Shown: in pieces, positions 34,686-46,706 of the stretch
How the letters are laid out: every line of letters begins with the position of its first letter
Position numbering within the stretch: position 1 is the stretch's first letter
Source of the DNA: Paracentrotus lividus
Lineage: Eukaryota; Echinodermata; Echinoidea; Camarodonta; Echinidae
Reading direction: 5' to 3'
Assembly (NCBI GenBank): GCA_940671915.1
Contig: CALNVZ010003426.1
Coordinates: 6,947,836-7,011,835, forward strand
DNA length: 64,000 nucleotides
Position numbers and translations under genes: made by a program
The notes under the pieces: generated by a model
Told to the model about the DNA's origin: nothing
The model's database searches: none
What the model saw: the letters and a program-made list of their open reading frames with translations, nothing else

Positions 34686-36277
34686 CTACAGACGAGGATA
34701 CACCCCGGCCTGTCAAGAACACGATGACGGATGAACAGATTGCTCAATGTGGTGAAGATTTCAAATCATTCTACCGTGAACGAATGTGCAAAATAAAGAC
34801 AGATCCTCTTGATTTCAATTCTATCTTAGAATTTGAAAAAATCTATACCCACTTGACATTGCTAAGGAAAGAAATGGGAGGTACATCGAAAACTCCACTC
34901 GAATATTCTTCTCTTTTTAATACAAAAATTAATGGAGCACTTCCGAAACGTTTACTTGTTGAAGGGGAAGGTGGTGTCGGTAAAACGACATTCTGTTCCA
35001 AGTTGGCATGGGATTGGGTCAATGCATCATCCGAGTTTCAGCAGTTTAATTGGGTTCTAGTCATTCCCTTGCGTAAAATTGGAAAAAATCAGACCATTGG
35101 CGATATTGTCAAAAAATACCTGTCGGACAACAACAAGGTAACGCCTCACCAGATAAATGATTACATCCTGTCCCAACCTGAAAAGGTATTAATTGTACTT
35201 GATGGACTAGATGAGTATACTGAGGACATATCATCGGAAGATGGCTCAGATATATCTCAGATATTACGATTGGAAAAATTTAAACAAAGCAAGGTTCTCG
35301 TGACCACTAGGCCTTGGCGGGCGGCAGACATAAAATCAGATGAAGACTTGAGTAGGTCGTATGCTTTTCTGGCAGTAACAGGATTTAGTGCAGAAAATGT
35401 TTCAACATATATTAATAAATATTTTCAGGACAATGAAATAGCGGGTACAGAACTCATTCAGTTTATTGCATTCAATGACGTTGTCAGGGATAACATGGCC
35501 CCATTCCCCATTTACGTAGCAATGCTATGTATCTTGTGGAAAAACTCCGACAATGAGAGACGAGAGACGATGCGTAAACTCAAGACGTTTTCTCAATTTT
35601 TTAACCAAATGATGATATTTCTAAAAGACCATTATATATCGAAAGTCGTTAAAAAACTCGATCAGACTCTCCTGGATCATGAGATAGCGAATGCCAACAA
35701 CTGTCTTTTAAAAATAGGCCTAATTGCCTTTTCAGGTCTTATGAAGAGGAAACTGATATTTGATAAAGACGACTTTAGTACTTGCACTGAGGCTATGGAG
35801 ACATCTTGTAGAATTGGAGTCTTGAGTAGGGATCAGCAGAACATTCCGAGATTTCAAAGATCTCAACAAGCACAGCAATCCATAAACATAAGCGTTTTCT
35901 TTCCTCACAAATTATTTCAAGAATATGTTTCTGCATTGTACATCTCCTCCCTGTACGGCACTGATCACGAAGCCTACAATAGGTCCATAAACGAAGTGAT
36001 GGAGGGGGATGTAAAGGAATTCCGTTACCTCTTATACTTTACTGCTGCTCAAGGATATGAGGTGGGACTTGACATCGTCAAAAAAGTGCTAACACTTGGA
36101 GGGTACCGTGAAGACGAAGATTTTCTTGTAGATGTTGCATTTGAAGCGTACAGCAAGGACACGGCAAAATCAGTCGCACAGGAAATATTTGAAGACGAGA
36201 AAACACTGACAATCGACGATGACATGTCTGCTCACACAGTATCTGGATACCTATTCATCATGGAACAGCACGGAATA
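34686..36277 (+). CDS. Exon 5: NACHT domain of the NLR
   Basis: Acceptor gtgtcatag, phase 1 in. The exon encodes about 530 residues: a linker, FYRERMCKIKTDPLDF, the region LEYSSLFNTKINGALPKRLL, then Walker A GEGGVGKTTF (34964-34993), LAWDW after it, Walker B VLIVLDGLDEY (35186-35218), sensor-like LVTTRPWRA (about 35300) and the winged-helix part ending in FPHKLFQEYVSALYI. All core NTPase motifs are intact, so it should bind and hydrolyse ATP. NACHT domains drive oligomerisation of NLRs in cytosolic innate sensing. The frame continues to a TGA at 36302-36304. I place the exon end at a gtttgt donor after Ile (36277, phase 0), which matches the next LRR exon. This donor is weaker than the others. 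A gtatct at 36239, also phase 0, is an alternative. Confidence 0.9.
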
Positions 36278-36304
36278 GTTTGTATACATAATTTTATAAC
36301 ATGA

Positions 36305-36462
36305 AACACATTGGCCTACACATTTTGGTACTTGGGTTTTGGGATTAGCAATATGCTGAAGCTTTGACATCGAAGTGGCCTCGAGTATAAACCAACCTTG
36401 AATTTAAACATGAACCTGAACTTGAACTTTATTATTAAAACACAGTCACACACACACACAAC

Positions 36463-36539
<77 letters not shown>

Positions 36540-38000
36540 TCTAATACATAATTATGTACAATGATGTTAGAGCCAAAAGAGTCATAAAATAGCATGAAGG
36601 TTAGTCGAGTCTGGTGCCTTTGTACATTTGGGGGAAAAATATTAGAAAGAAAAATGATATGAACAATTCTTCCCACTTACAAAAGATCCAAAATTATACA
36701 TGCATACAATTGCAATTTTTCATGATCACGGTTTTATACACTAAAAACATAAACATAAATTATGTTACATTACAAATACAGATTTTTAAATGTTTGAATA
36801 ATAAATAATTAGACCGCCGGTAGAGCGGTGAATATTCTTTTAGGTTTTGACTTTCCTTACCCGCATCTGGAAATACGCGATATTTTGTTATTGTGAAGGC
36901 AGACTTAAAGTAACTGATTAACATTTCACAACTCAGCAACCGCAAGGGAGAAAATTGACTTTTGTTTTTTTTTTTTAAATTAAATTTTGTAAATTATTTC
37001 ATAACCACACAACCTTTATGCAGAAGCCAGCTATATGTGTGAATGGTTATTTGCTGAAATTGTAGAATACATATGCCAATCATCAATACCATGCAGAAGA
37101 AAAGGTAATCTTCTTTCCTCCAAGGTCTTACTTTTTTATTATTTTTTTTGCCATTGCATAGGTGATTAGGCAATTATCCCGATCCAATTGTTTGTTCCTC
37201 TCTGATTGTTTGTAAGAGTCTACGGAAGAGAAGGTGATATGAAATGAATTATCCTCGTCTAAACATTCCACTATCAAATTGCAATAAAATGATATGGAAA
37301 GTGCAATGAGTAGCCCCAAAGGTGGGGATAGACGGTGTGGAGCAAACGGGTCCCCCTCCCAAACCAATTATTCACTCCAACAGAATTAAATCAAAGAAAA
37401 TAAAAGAACACAAGACAACATATATAGATAGATAAACTAAAGCAAAAAGAAATAACAAATATATATTTTGTTTTTGTTTTTGTAGAAGCATCTAGTCACA
37501 TGCCGCCCCCCCCCCCCGCCATTGTCAAAACATGTTGTGTATGTGTGTCTGAGAGAGAGAGAGAAAGAGAGCTTTTGGGGGTCTACAAAAATTCTCAAAT
37601 CGGTTATCTACCCCCATCCCCCTCACATTAATGCAATCCTAGATCTGCCCCTCTATATCCATATAATTATATGAACACCAGACAAAAAGTAAGTTCCCCC
37701 TAAATCAACCATTTTTTTTTTCTTCACAGGGATGAGTTGATAAACCAAAAGTCAAATTATACATCCTTGTATTTCAGTTACCATTTAAGCACATATTTTA
37801 ACATTCGTCATTTCATTAAAAAAGACCCAAGGTCAATAGGCAAAAATGCGCTTTCTTTAGGTTTGAATGCAATTTTTTTAGTTTCAAATGTGCTCCTACT
37901 GGTTGAAAAATTATTACGGTTTCATTTAGGGGAACTTTCGGTTTGTCTTATGATTATATACTTATATAGGCCTACGTATTATTCTTCCCTTTTATCACAG
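36305..38000. other. Intron with AAT microsatellite and repeat fragments
   Basis: Contains (AAT)n at 36463-36535. A C-run with gagaga tract (37500-37575) is followed by caatcctagatctgcccctct near 37640, resembling the end of a CAGGGGCGGATCT-type DNA element. No exon recognised. Confidence 0.5.
36463..36535. repeat. (AAT)n microsatellite
   Basis: More than 20 uninterrupted AAT units; its minus-strand poly-Tyr frame is an artefact of the repeat. Confidence 0.95.
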
Positions 38001-38168
38001 AAAACTTTGACGTTAAATGGCAGATCATGTGGACCGACTGTATCGCGTGACCTAGCAGACATCCTTTCATCATCTGGTTCATTATCACGAATAGAATTAC
38101 AACGCACATCACTGGATGGAGAGTTCTATCGACTAATGAAGACAAGAGGGTCTACGACAGTATTCATG
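38001..38168 (+). CDS. Exon 6: LRR module
   Basis: Acceptor ttttatcacag, phase 0. It reads KTLTLNGRSCGPTVSRDLADIL, SSSGSLSRIELQRTSLDGEF and YRLMKT. The pattern of Leu at fixed spacing and the start K-T-L-T-L are those of the LRR exons of this gene family. The donor at 38169 (gtattg) gives exactly 168 nt, the same as the LRR exons at 10868 and 50891. A gtaact donor six bases further (phase 0 too) is the alternative. Confidence 0.75.
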
Positions 38169-39015
38169 GTATTGGTAACTTTATTAATTTGGACTCAATA
38201 ATAACATACAATTAACCGTTGCCATATGTTTTCATGCATTAATAGAAGTAAGCAAGCATATCATTCAAGTTGACTCACACACTTTCGAAAGGTCATTTGA
38301 ATTGTATTCAGGCAATTTTTTTTTTTTTTTTTTTTTTTTTGTGAAAATAAGAGGCCTCAAACTAATGTTTCCTAAAGATGGCAGTTTTTTTTTATCTCTC
38401 TCTTTCTATCTCTATCTCTCTCTTTTAATGGAAGGCCTACTATGTATGCATCAATATTTTCCCCCTGCAATTATCTTTGAGTGTAGTTGGGAAAGTTAGG
38501 TAATGAGTTGAGTCTATTTTTTGTGACTCCTGAGTACCAAAAGTACTCCTCATATTCATCATTTTAAATTTTCTAGTCGCCAAAAAAAAAAAAAAAAAAG
38601 TTGCTGAGGGGATCAAATTACCCAAATAATGGGGCAAGATGTACATTATATTCCGTTTTTTTAATGCCATTTTTGAAATAGAGAGCATAACGAGAATTTT
38701 CAAACTTCCTTATTTTTTTTTATTTTAAAACCATCTTTAATGAAACCTTTTCTCTGGACTTTACACTTTTATGCTGTCCTCTAACTAAATAATAATAGTA
38801 ATGAAAAAGAATTATAGGTTAAGTAAATATATTTTTAAAAATGTTTTGGCTAAAACTCCGCACCCATTACTTTTTTTTCCCCTGAAATTTATTTTTTATG
38901 CAGCGATCTTAATAATTTTGTTTGATTTACAACTTAAAGAGAGATAATATATAATTTGTTAAAACTCTTTTTTAAATCTCTTTTTTTTTTCGTCTTTGAA
39001 TTTTTCAACATGTAG

Positions 39016-39413
39016 AAAGATGAATCTAATTTCTCAGTCAAGGAGCTTTATGTTGATAACCAATTTATTGGTGATCTACAGAGGTTTGATGTCACGGTCG
39101 GCGATCTGTTCCCGAGCCTGGAGCACCTTGTCGTAAGAACTTTGCAAACAGTCTCACCATCAGTCATTAAGCACTTGAAACATCCGAGCCTCGAAGTACT
39201 GTCCATTCAAAGTGATGATACCGACAGGAACCTGAATGATGATGAGGAGTACCCTGTTCCTTTTACTGGAGATCCTGCTACCCTAGGGCAGCTGTTCTCA
39301 AATTCTTTCCCGAAGCTCACCAGCCTGACATTCGAAGACTTAGTAATTGGCAACACTCGCTGCAAAGCAATATTACAAACACTACGAAAGCACCAACATT
39401 TTAGAGATATTCG
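39016..39413 (+). CDS. Exon 7: LRR module (long)
   Basis: Acceptor caacatgtag, phase 0; donor ttcg/gtaaga, phase 2. About 132 residues: KDESNFSVKELYVDNQF, LFPSLEHLVVRTLQTV, LKHPSLEVLSIQSDD, a short acidic loop (NLNDDEEYP), then LFSNSFPKLTSLTFEDLVI. Three LRR-like repeats (LEHLVV, LEVLSI, LTSLTF) are visible. The first ~42 codons have no ATG and would be missed by ORF finders. Confidence 0.8.
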
Positions 39414-39604
39414 GTAAGATAATATAATCCGCAGTAGCTAAGGAACATTTACATTGGTAGATGTAAAATGAATTCAAAAAAACATTAAATGATTAGCGTT
39501 TTTCATGTCGTTAAAAAGTCAAATTGAAAAAAAAAGTCATTAGTTCAAAATTCTCGGAAATATAATACATTCAATATATCATGTGTGTATATTGAATATA
39601 CCTA

Positions 39605-39962
39605 CCTACCAGGTCGGCTAATAAACTGCCGAGACCTAGTACGAAGCCTCCAGTTATCTCTGTCGTGCATGCAGTAATCTGTTCTTCAGCTCGTCTGTTG
39701 CAACTACTCCAGCATCCGATTTCATGATGTCTAGGTAGGTCTTGCGTTTTCTACCACGCCCCCGACGTCCATGCGTTGGTTCCCAAAGGATGAGACGGCT
39801 GGCGGCCAACTCTGGGTATCAAAAGCAATGACCATCAAGCTGCATTCTTCTTGTTGCTATTTTGTCACCTATTTTGGGTAGTTTTCCATATAGCGTCTCA
39901 TTTGGTATGTGTTGTCTCCAGTTGATGTTGAGCACCGTTCTGAGCATTCTTGTGTAACACCC
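39605..39962 (-). mobile_element. RTE-type LINE fragment, antisense in intron 7
   Basis: On the minus strand the translation from about 39960 reads YTRMLRTVLNINW, then NETLYGKLPKIGDKIATRRM and QLDGHC, then LILWEPTHGRRGRGRKRKTY. This order is characteristic of the C-terminal end of RTE/BovB-like reverse transcriptases. Stops interrupt it and only about 115 codons remain, so it is dead. Its orientation is opposite to the gene. Confidence 0.75.
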
Positions 39963-40341
39963 ATTAAGAATATGAATATTGAATATGGCCCTGATATATT
40001 GAAATGAATCTTTGATTAATTATTATTATAACTTCCAAGTTTGTAAAATATGAATTCAGTCTTTCTATGGTGACGCATCTTCTAATAAGTCTTTATCGAG
40101 CTGAATTGAATGAATAAAAAGTCATTATTGGTTATAATACAGTGCATTAATTAACTTATGCATATTATCTCCTTTGGTTTTGGACTTGCATGGCTGGTAT
40201 TTAAATCCCTAAACCACAAAGAAGCTTAATTCCCCCAATTTAACCCTGATCTATGGAAACCTTCCCTCAAATTATCATGATCATAAAGCTGGTGAAAAGG
40301 ACTTAATTTCATGATCAATATAATGCTATATATTTTTTAAG

Positions 40342-40435
40342 TATCATCCACTGTTTTACGGACGACGAACTGGACCCACTTGCTCGCGGGATAGCTTCTG
40401 ATAGAGAGGTTGAAGTAAACCTCGAACATGACCCG
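40342..40435 (+). CDS. Exon 8: short LRR piece
   Basis: Acceptor tttttaag (T-rich, non-CAG), phase 2 in, donor ccg/gtgagt, phase 0 out. Reads IIHCFTDDELDPLARGIASD and REVEVNLEHDP. It completes the repeat begun in exon 7: the two exons together are 492 nt, i.e. 164 codons. The phase match on both sides supports it. Confidence 0.7.
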
Positions 40436-40467
40436 GTGAGTAAATATTTCATGGAAGTAGAAAGAAC

Positions 40468-40503
<36 letters not shown>

Positions 40504-41471
40504 AGCGAAAGAAGAAACAAAATGAATCTAACCTTACCTGTCTGACAGAAAAAATAAATAAATGAATAATATTATGAGCATGTTTCAAGTATAATCCATT
40601 CAGCTGAAAGTTATCGGATTGTCTATGGGGATCCTGAAATTAATAAAACTATTTTTTTTAAGGGACAATTCTCCACTTGTTTTTAAACCCAAATTTCATA
40701 TCACCCCCTTATTTTTTTTTTTTTTTTTTTTTTATTGTCTCTGTCTGACCTATTCGGGATGGGAAGTATTCTCCCACGATATATGCTGAATGTTAAACCC
40801 GGAAGGGAATAACATACACTTTGAAAGATAACTGGGAAAATCTGAAAATGTGTGTACACTAAATATATTCGATTCAAGTTAATTAATTTGAAACAAAACA
40901 GCCATTTCGAGTCAATTTTGCTAATTATAGTCTCCCCTTAATTTGAAAGTAGACCTACAACATACATTAAAAAATTCGATAACCTTATTTATAACCGGTG
41001 TTTGATGAAGCATTCTCTTATTGTTCCTCCCAATTTACTTTGTCCATATAAGATTTAATCTGTCCTTTCATTCCCTCTTTACATAATTAATTTCTTTTTT
41101 AATTAAGTGGAACTAAATTTTAAAGGAATTATTAAACAAGAAATTTAAAAGAAAAAAAAAGTGAAAAGTAAATGAATCAAATGAACCATGTGAACAGATA
41201 CTTAACGATGATTATAATTTAAGCGCCCATTCATGGGTACAATCGAATAGGACTCTGGTGAAATTTGATGAGTGAAACCTATATTATATTCCCCATTTAA
41301 TTTTACAAGGAACAATGCAGTCGGAGATTTTACCATTGTACTAAGAAGAGAAGGTTTGCAATATCAATATGAAGAGCAATATCAATATGAAGAGCAACAT
41401 CAATATGAGTGTCATCGCACAAAGCACCAAGTTAGTACCCAAGTAAAGAGAACCTTTCTTCCAATCAACAG

Positions 41472-41630
41472 GCACAAGTACGTTTTGAAGTCTATTCACG
41501 ATCTCAATTGACATCAGATTTGATGGATGCGTTGTGCCATCGTACATGTGTTCGTGGGTTGATTTTGGAAGAAGGCATCATCTGTACAGTCAACTTTCCA
41601 GACCTTTATGGTAGAGAGGTCGACTCAAAG
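41472..41630 (+). CDS. Exon 9: LRR module
   Basis: Acceptor ccaatcaacag, phase 0; donor aag/gttagt, phase 0; 53 codons. Reads AQVRFEVYSRSQLTSDLMDA, LCHRTCVRGLILEEGI and ends YGREVDSK. The Ser-Lys end before the donor is the same as in the other LRR exons. After this exon the gene either ends at 41837-41875 or continues, in phase, to the LRR exon at 50891. Confidence 0.75.
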
Positions 41631-41836
41631 GTTAGTTTAGCGTGTCTGTTTGATGTAAAACATTTCTCTCTATAGTTCTTTGTTATTATTTGCTTATGAT
41701 GGCATTCCGTACTGATTCCTTCCATCCTTTTGTTTTGTTTTGTTTTGTAAAAAATGCTTAAATCATCTCGGGCAAGAATCAATTATTAGCATACCCTATA
41801 CTTGCAACAAATAATATGAATTAAAAAAGATTTCAG

Positions 41837-41875
41837 AACAGGGTGCATGAAATCTTGGGAAGAGACGGCAACTGA
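41837..41875 (+). CDS. Possible terminal exon
   Basis: AG at 41835-41836 after a purine-rich, weak tract; phase 0 from exon 9. Reads NRVHEILGRDGN and stops at TGA 41873-41875. A short polar C-terminal tail after the last LRR is plausible, but the acceptor is poor, so this is only one of two options for the 3' end. Confidence 0.35.
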   Translation, partial: NRVHEILGRDGN

Positions 41876-42128
41876 ATTTGAAAAAACTGAGAGGACATCA
41901 TTTAAGACAAGCGATGATTTTATTATTTTTTTTCCTTTATACGGGTTCGATTTACTGTGTCAATGGATCATGTTTTTAGCAGGTTCTGCCCCACCCCGCT
42001 CCCCTCCGTTATGTTTGTTTTGTTTTTAACAGCCCAACAATTATTAAGAACGTTCCAACTGCTCCCGACCTGTGGATTCATATCACATGCCTTTCACATG
42101 CAATATACAGTGCATCCCAGATAAAAGT

Positions 42129-43061
42129 CAGTGGCGGATTTAGGGGGGGGGGGCCGCGGCCCCTCTATTGGCGGCGCAAAAAAAAAGAGGGGAAAGAAGA
42201 GGAAAAGAAGCAAAAAAAAAAAAAAAAAAAAGAAGGGCAAAAGGGAAGGAGAAGGAAAAAAAAGGAAGTAAAGAAGAGAAGATAAAATGTAAATACAGGA
42301 TGAAATATAAAAAGGAAAATGAAGTCAGGTCACACGCGCCAGGAAAAAATAGTTTAATGAAATGGGTGTCTTCGTTATGAGCATAGCACAAAACCAATTT
42401 GATATGAATTGTTCTCAGGTTGACATATCAAAAAAAAAAAAAAAAAAAAATTGGCCTGGCTTCGCTCTCGCATTGTCTGATGAGATGAGTATTCTTCTTT
42501 ATGAGCATCTCACAAAAACGCATAAAAGGCATTGTTTTCAAGTTGACAGATCTCAAATTTTCGGCTCGCGGTTCGCGCTTGCATAATAAATTATGTATCT
42601 ACGTTATAGCATAGCAGAGCATAAAAACGCAAAAAATGCACTATTTTCAGGTTGATATATCCACAAATTGGGGCTCGCGCTTTGCGCTCGCATCGTTTAA
42701 TGAGATTTGTGTCTCCTTTATGAGCATAGCACAAAAAAACTATAATATGCATTGTTTTCAGGTTGACATATCAAAAATATGATGAACATAGCACAAAAAG
42801 TAGTTTAATATGTTTTGTTTTCAGGTTGATATATCAGAAATTTTCAGCTCGCGCTTCGCGCTCGCATTATTAATTTAATACATTTGCTTGTTCATGACCC
42901 CCCCCCATAGAGTTCATTAATTTCTTAAAATTTGCTGTATTTAGGCCTAACCCCCCCCCCCCTTCCCAGCGCTTAGCTTTTCAAGCAGCTGATCAAGGAA
43001 AATTGAGATGAAAAAAATCCGGCCCCCCCCCTCCTATTGGAGAATGCTGGATCCGCCCCTG
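42129..43061. mobile_element. hAT-like non-autonomous element nested in a MITE
   Basis: The left end cagtggcggatttaggggg is mirrored at the right end by ggatccgcccctg. It carries a purine-rich tract, then satellite monomers with the GCGCTTCGCGC core. Removing it rejoins the two parts of the surrounding foldback arm. Confidence 0.65.
42361..42870. repeat. Satellite monomers (GCGCTTCGCGC family)
   Basis: About five monomers of the unit seen at 27430-29170 (ttttcaggttgatatatc, ggctcgcgctttgcgctcgc, atgagcatagcacaaaaa). Confidence 0.85.
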
Positions 43062-44809
43062 TTTATACCCAACTTTGAGAGCCTCATATTAAAATTGTAT
43101 AACTTATGTGTAATTTATTTTAATTTCATGACAAAGAGTGAATCATATTCTATCTAAGTATACCAAAATCATATCGATACTGTCATGGATGACTGAACAC
43201 TCGAGTGTTTAAAAACTTTGGTCAAAAGTGATCTGTAAGTTTTCTGAGAAGCAGTCCTGGCTTTCTGATCATTCACTGTTTGTTTGGGGTCAGCCTTCCT
43301 GAGTCCATTCACTAGGCACACAAAATTACTTGATCTATTGAAATGCAAGGGCTGCTTTTGCTCAAACTTGGGACAGGGCACGTTTTTCGCTTGTTTTTTT
43401 TTTAAGCCCAACTGCTTAGCCATCCATCCCAATACAGGTATAAGTTTGGTATCATTGAGAAGACTATGGGTTGCTCTTTATCATAATATAAAAATTTCCA
43501 AGGTCACACAAGCTATAATATTTTAAGATGAGGCTCTCAAAGTTGGGTATACTTTTTTTTCTGGGACGCACTGTACATGTATAGTACAGCAGTCACGTTG
43601 TCAGGAAAAGTTTTTTGGTCTCTTATACCATGTTCCATATTAGATCCGATTCAATACGTGAGTCAGTTATGCAAATCGTGTGGTGGCGAACGGACCCCCA
43701 GCCCCCCCCCCCCCCCCCCCCCCCCCCAATTTCGAGGGTCCGTTGGTGGTCCTTTCTATGTTATGCTACAGTCACACAGAACTTACGTTGAGTTACGTCC
43801 ATGCAGCGTTACGTCCAAAAAAAGTCTCTTTTTTTCTGCGGATCCCCACGGATGCCTTCCCGTCACGCCTCAATAACTATAAGATATACGGGACAAAATT
43901 CGGATGATGCGAATAGTTACGTCCAGATACGAACACTTGCGTCCACTCACGAATAAACTTACGAGTCTACTTGGTTTTTGTTTTTTCCGACTTCCGGACA
44001 CTTCTGAACACTTGCGGGGATTAACATTTCCCCCGCGTATATTGAGGTTATTATAAAATTCAAAAGCAAAAAGGGAATTTGTATTGAAGTGATTATTATG
44101 TTAAAATGTTTCCTTTTTTTTGGGGGGGGGGGGAGGGGGGTGGCGAGTGCATAACTTGCCTTGCTTTAAAATCATTTTATGCCGTATATTTTGTTCACTC
44201 TAGCATTCTATCATTTATACAAAATTAAATTGTAGCCCAAACAGAACAGACTGCCCTGCTTTCCGAATTATTAAATTGTAATTATATTTGCGCTTTGCGC
44301 TCACGTGATTTAAACGACATAATTTAAACAAATTGATATCAATAACCCTTTTTGACAGGGCATCGCGCTCTCAAGAAGTCATAACCATGTTTTCTAATAG
44401 GGATTATCCAACTAAAACGAAATTTAAGCACAATTATTTAAATATTCTTGTGATATAAAAAGGGGGAAAATCATTAAGTTATTAGATTTGATTGCAGAGG
44501 ATTTCAATCAAATATGGTTATGAACATCCCGTTGTCCGTTAATTTTTTATTGAGTGGAAGCTCGCTTGAATTATTATTATATTTCTTCCCCCCTCCCTCT
44601 AGGAAATTTAGGAACTGCCCCAGGTCCCACCCTGGGTTGTTGTTGAGAGGGTTGGGTGCGTTCGATCGCCGGGGGGGGGGGGGGGGGGGGGGGCACTGGT
44701 GCTGTGGGGGTCCCCCCACTGGGGGTGCGGACGGGATCTGTGGCGTCGCACATGTACAGCTCACCTTTGTTAATTTGTAATGTTATATATGTATTTTTAT
44801 TTCATATTT

Positions 44810-44936
44810 TGTATACATGTATGACTTCTTTTTTTTTTCTTTTTTTAATGTCTGTTGTAAAGTGGAATATATTGTTTTTATCGTGCATTGTAAGATGCGA
44901 ATAAAGAAGAAATTGAATTGAATTGAATTGAAGCTA
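44810..44936 (+). mobile_element. LINE 3' end with (TTGAA)n tail
   Basis: Ends in gcgaataaagaagaaattg followed by repeated aattg units. The same kind of tail closes the LINE at 61390 (aataaatgaattgaattg). No coding part is recognised. Confidence 0.45.
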
Positions 44937-45027
44937 TTACATTTTTTATAACCCCTATCCGTGTGCAAACAAGAACGGGTGTTCGGGAGCTCCAAAACGT
45001 GAAAGGACGCAATTATGCGCAACGCTT

Positions 45028-45804
45028 ATGCTACAGTCACACAGACACTAACGTTTAGTTACGTAGGGTAGATGTAGGGAATAGCGGACAGTAGGGAATA
45101 TCGGACGGTCACCACATGTCCTGCCCTAGCTGCCAACATAAGATCAACTGAGTTGAAATACCGGCATCTATTGGTCAGGTGGTCTGTCTGGGAAGGTTGA
45201 ATGCTGTATTCGACAACAACAAGTGAGAAATCTCCGAGAAAACTACTAAAGTCTGTCAAGGTAGGAAAATTTGCAGCCTGAAAAATGGCCTGATGTAAAA
45301 ATTGAAATTTTTAGAGAATGTGATGGTATAAAAATAGAATTGGGGCATGACCTCTATTTCATGCATTATGGACATATGTAGAGGGTGGGCCATACGTGTA
45401 TGGAGTGTTTGCACTGTACAAAGCCTGTGTATTGGGGTGGCAGTGTGTTGAAAAGTGCTAGTCAGTCATTTTTTTGTGTAGGGAATACCGGACACCACAT
45501 TGACGGTTGTTTGTTTTACTTCCGGGTTGAGTTGCTAAGCATGTAGATCAAATAGTATTGCAGATATAATGTATTATATTTATTTATTAAATTGTTTGAC
45601 AATTTTGAAATGTCTATTTCTCTTTATTATTATTATTGTGATATGTCATGATCTACATGAGATATAAAGTTATTCTGAGTGTTTTGAAATTTTGTAGTAA
45701 AATGCATATAATCTTCTAAAAATGAATAACGTTATAAAAAATTAATACAAACATGTTAATTGATGGTTTACATTCAAATCAGTGCTTCCAGACAGATCTT
45801 TATA

Positions 45805-45847
<43 letters not shown>

Positions 45848-46273
45848 ATACTGTCCGGTATTTCCTACACTGTAGGGAATGCCGGACAATTTACGATGAC
45901 GTCATTATTTGCATATAACTGCCTCAACAAATATTTGATTACCTCAATTTTTTGGGAAAATAAAGTTGAATGATGTAGCTAAGCAATGAGAATCTTTTTC
46001 TTTTGTGATTTTATTGTTTTCATGTCCTAATTTAGCAAATGAGCTTAAGTGGCCGGTATTCCCTACATCTACCCTATTTGTTGTTTTATCCTTCTTTCAT
46101 CCTCTATTCTATCATTTCTGATGTACTTCTTTGTTTTATTGGATGAATGAAATTATCACTGTTTCCACTGCTGGCTATGATGGGAAGACATCCGTAGGGA
46201 ACTGCAAAAAAGAAAATAATTTTTGGACGCAACCAGACGTAACACAACGTAAGTGTCTGTGTGACTGCAGCAT
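45028..46273. mobile_element. Second foldback of the same family, nested
   Basis: Left atgctacagtcacacagaca, right tgtctgtgtgactgcagcat. It contains a further, unrelated foldback at 45064-46076. Confidence 0.65.
45064..46076. mobile_element. Innermost foldback, tagggtagatgtaggga ends
   Basis: The left end tagggtagatgtagggaata is mirrored by ttccctacatctacccta on the right. Inner motifs tagggaat-(a/g)ccggac occur in both orientations. Contains an A run at 45808-45846. Confidence 0.75.
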
Positions 46274-46706
46274 TAAGTGTTTGTCCGTAGCCTCTTAAGT
46301 GTATTGTTTTTGGGTACTTAAACGTTTGATGCGTTTAATTACTTAAAATTGCGAATACTTTCGGTGGACGCAAATAAACGCAAATGGACGGAACTTAAGA
46401 ATTTCCCGGATGGTCTGCGTCCTAGATACGGATAGGTACGTTCATTTACGGAAAGTTACGTTTAGTTACGGTTACTTACGTAAGTCGGCATCCGTAAAGA
46501 TGCCCTGCGAAATTTTGAACATTTCAAAATTTCGCAGGCTTGGCGCCGTCGTTTTGCGTACTGATATGGTTCAGTTTCGGACAGTTATGTATACATACGT
46601 TCCCTGCGGATGACTGCGTCCGTGTTGCGTTCATGCTGCGTCCACTTCGCCAAATTTATACGCAGCGGACGTAACTAAACGTAGGTGTCTGTGTGACTGT
46701 AGCATT

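Larger units (their letters stand above)
42108..43573. mobile_element. Tc1-like foldback MITE (TA target), interrupted by another element
   Basis: TA at 42106-42107 and at 43574-43575. The left end cagtgcatcccaga is mirrored by tctgggacgcactg at the right. The arms continue (tatacccaactttgagagcc on the left after 43063, ggctctcaaagttgggtata near the right end). The left arm is split by the 42129-43061 insertion. Confidence 0.8.
43763..46706. mobile_element. Outer foldback, atgctacagtcacacag ends
   Basis: The left end atgctacagtcacacagaac is mirrored by gtctgtgtgactgtagcat at 46688-46706. The inner flanks are dense in acgtaac and acgtcc. It encloses a second copy of the same element and a LINE-like tail, so it is composite. 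Confidence 0.6.

Noticed and set aside
44656-44904. Gly-rich frames around 44680
   Set aside because: Driven by a G homopolymer of uncertain length next to a LINE-like tail.
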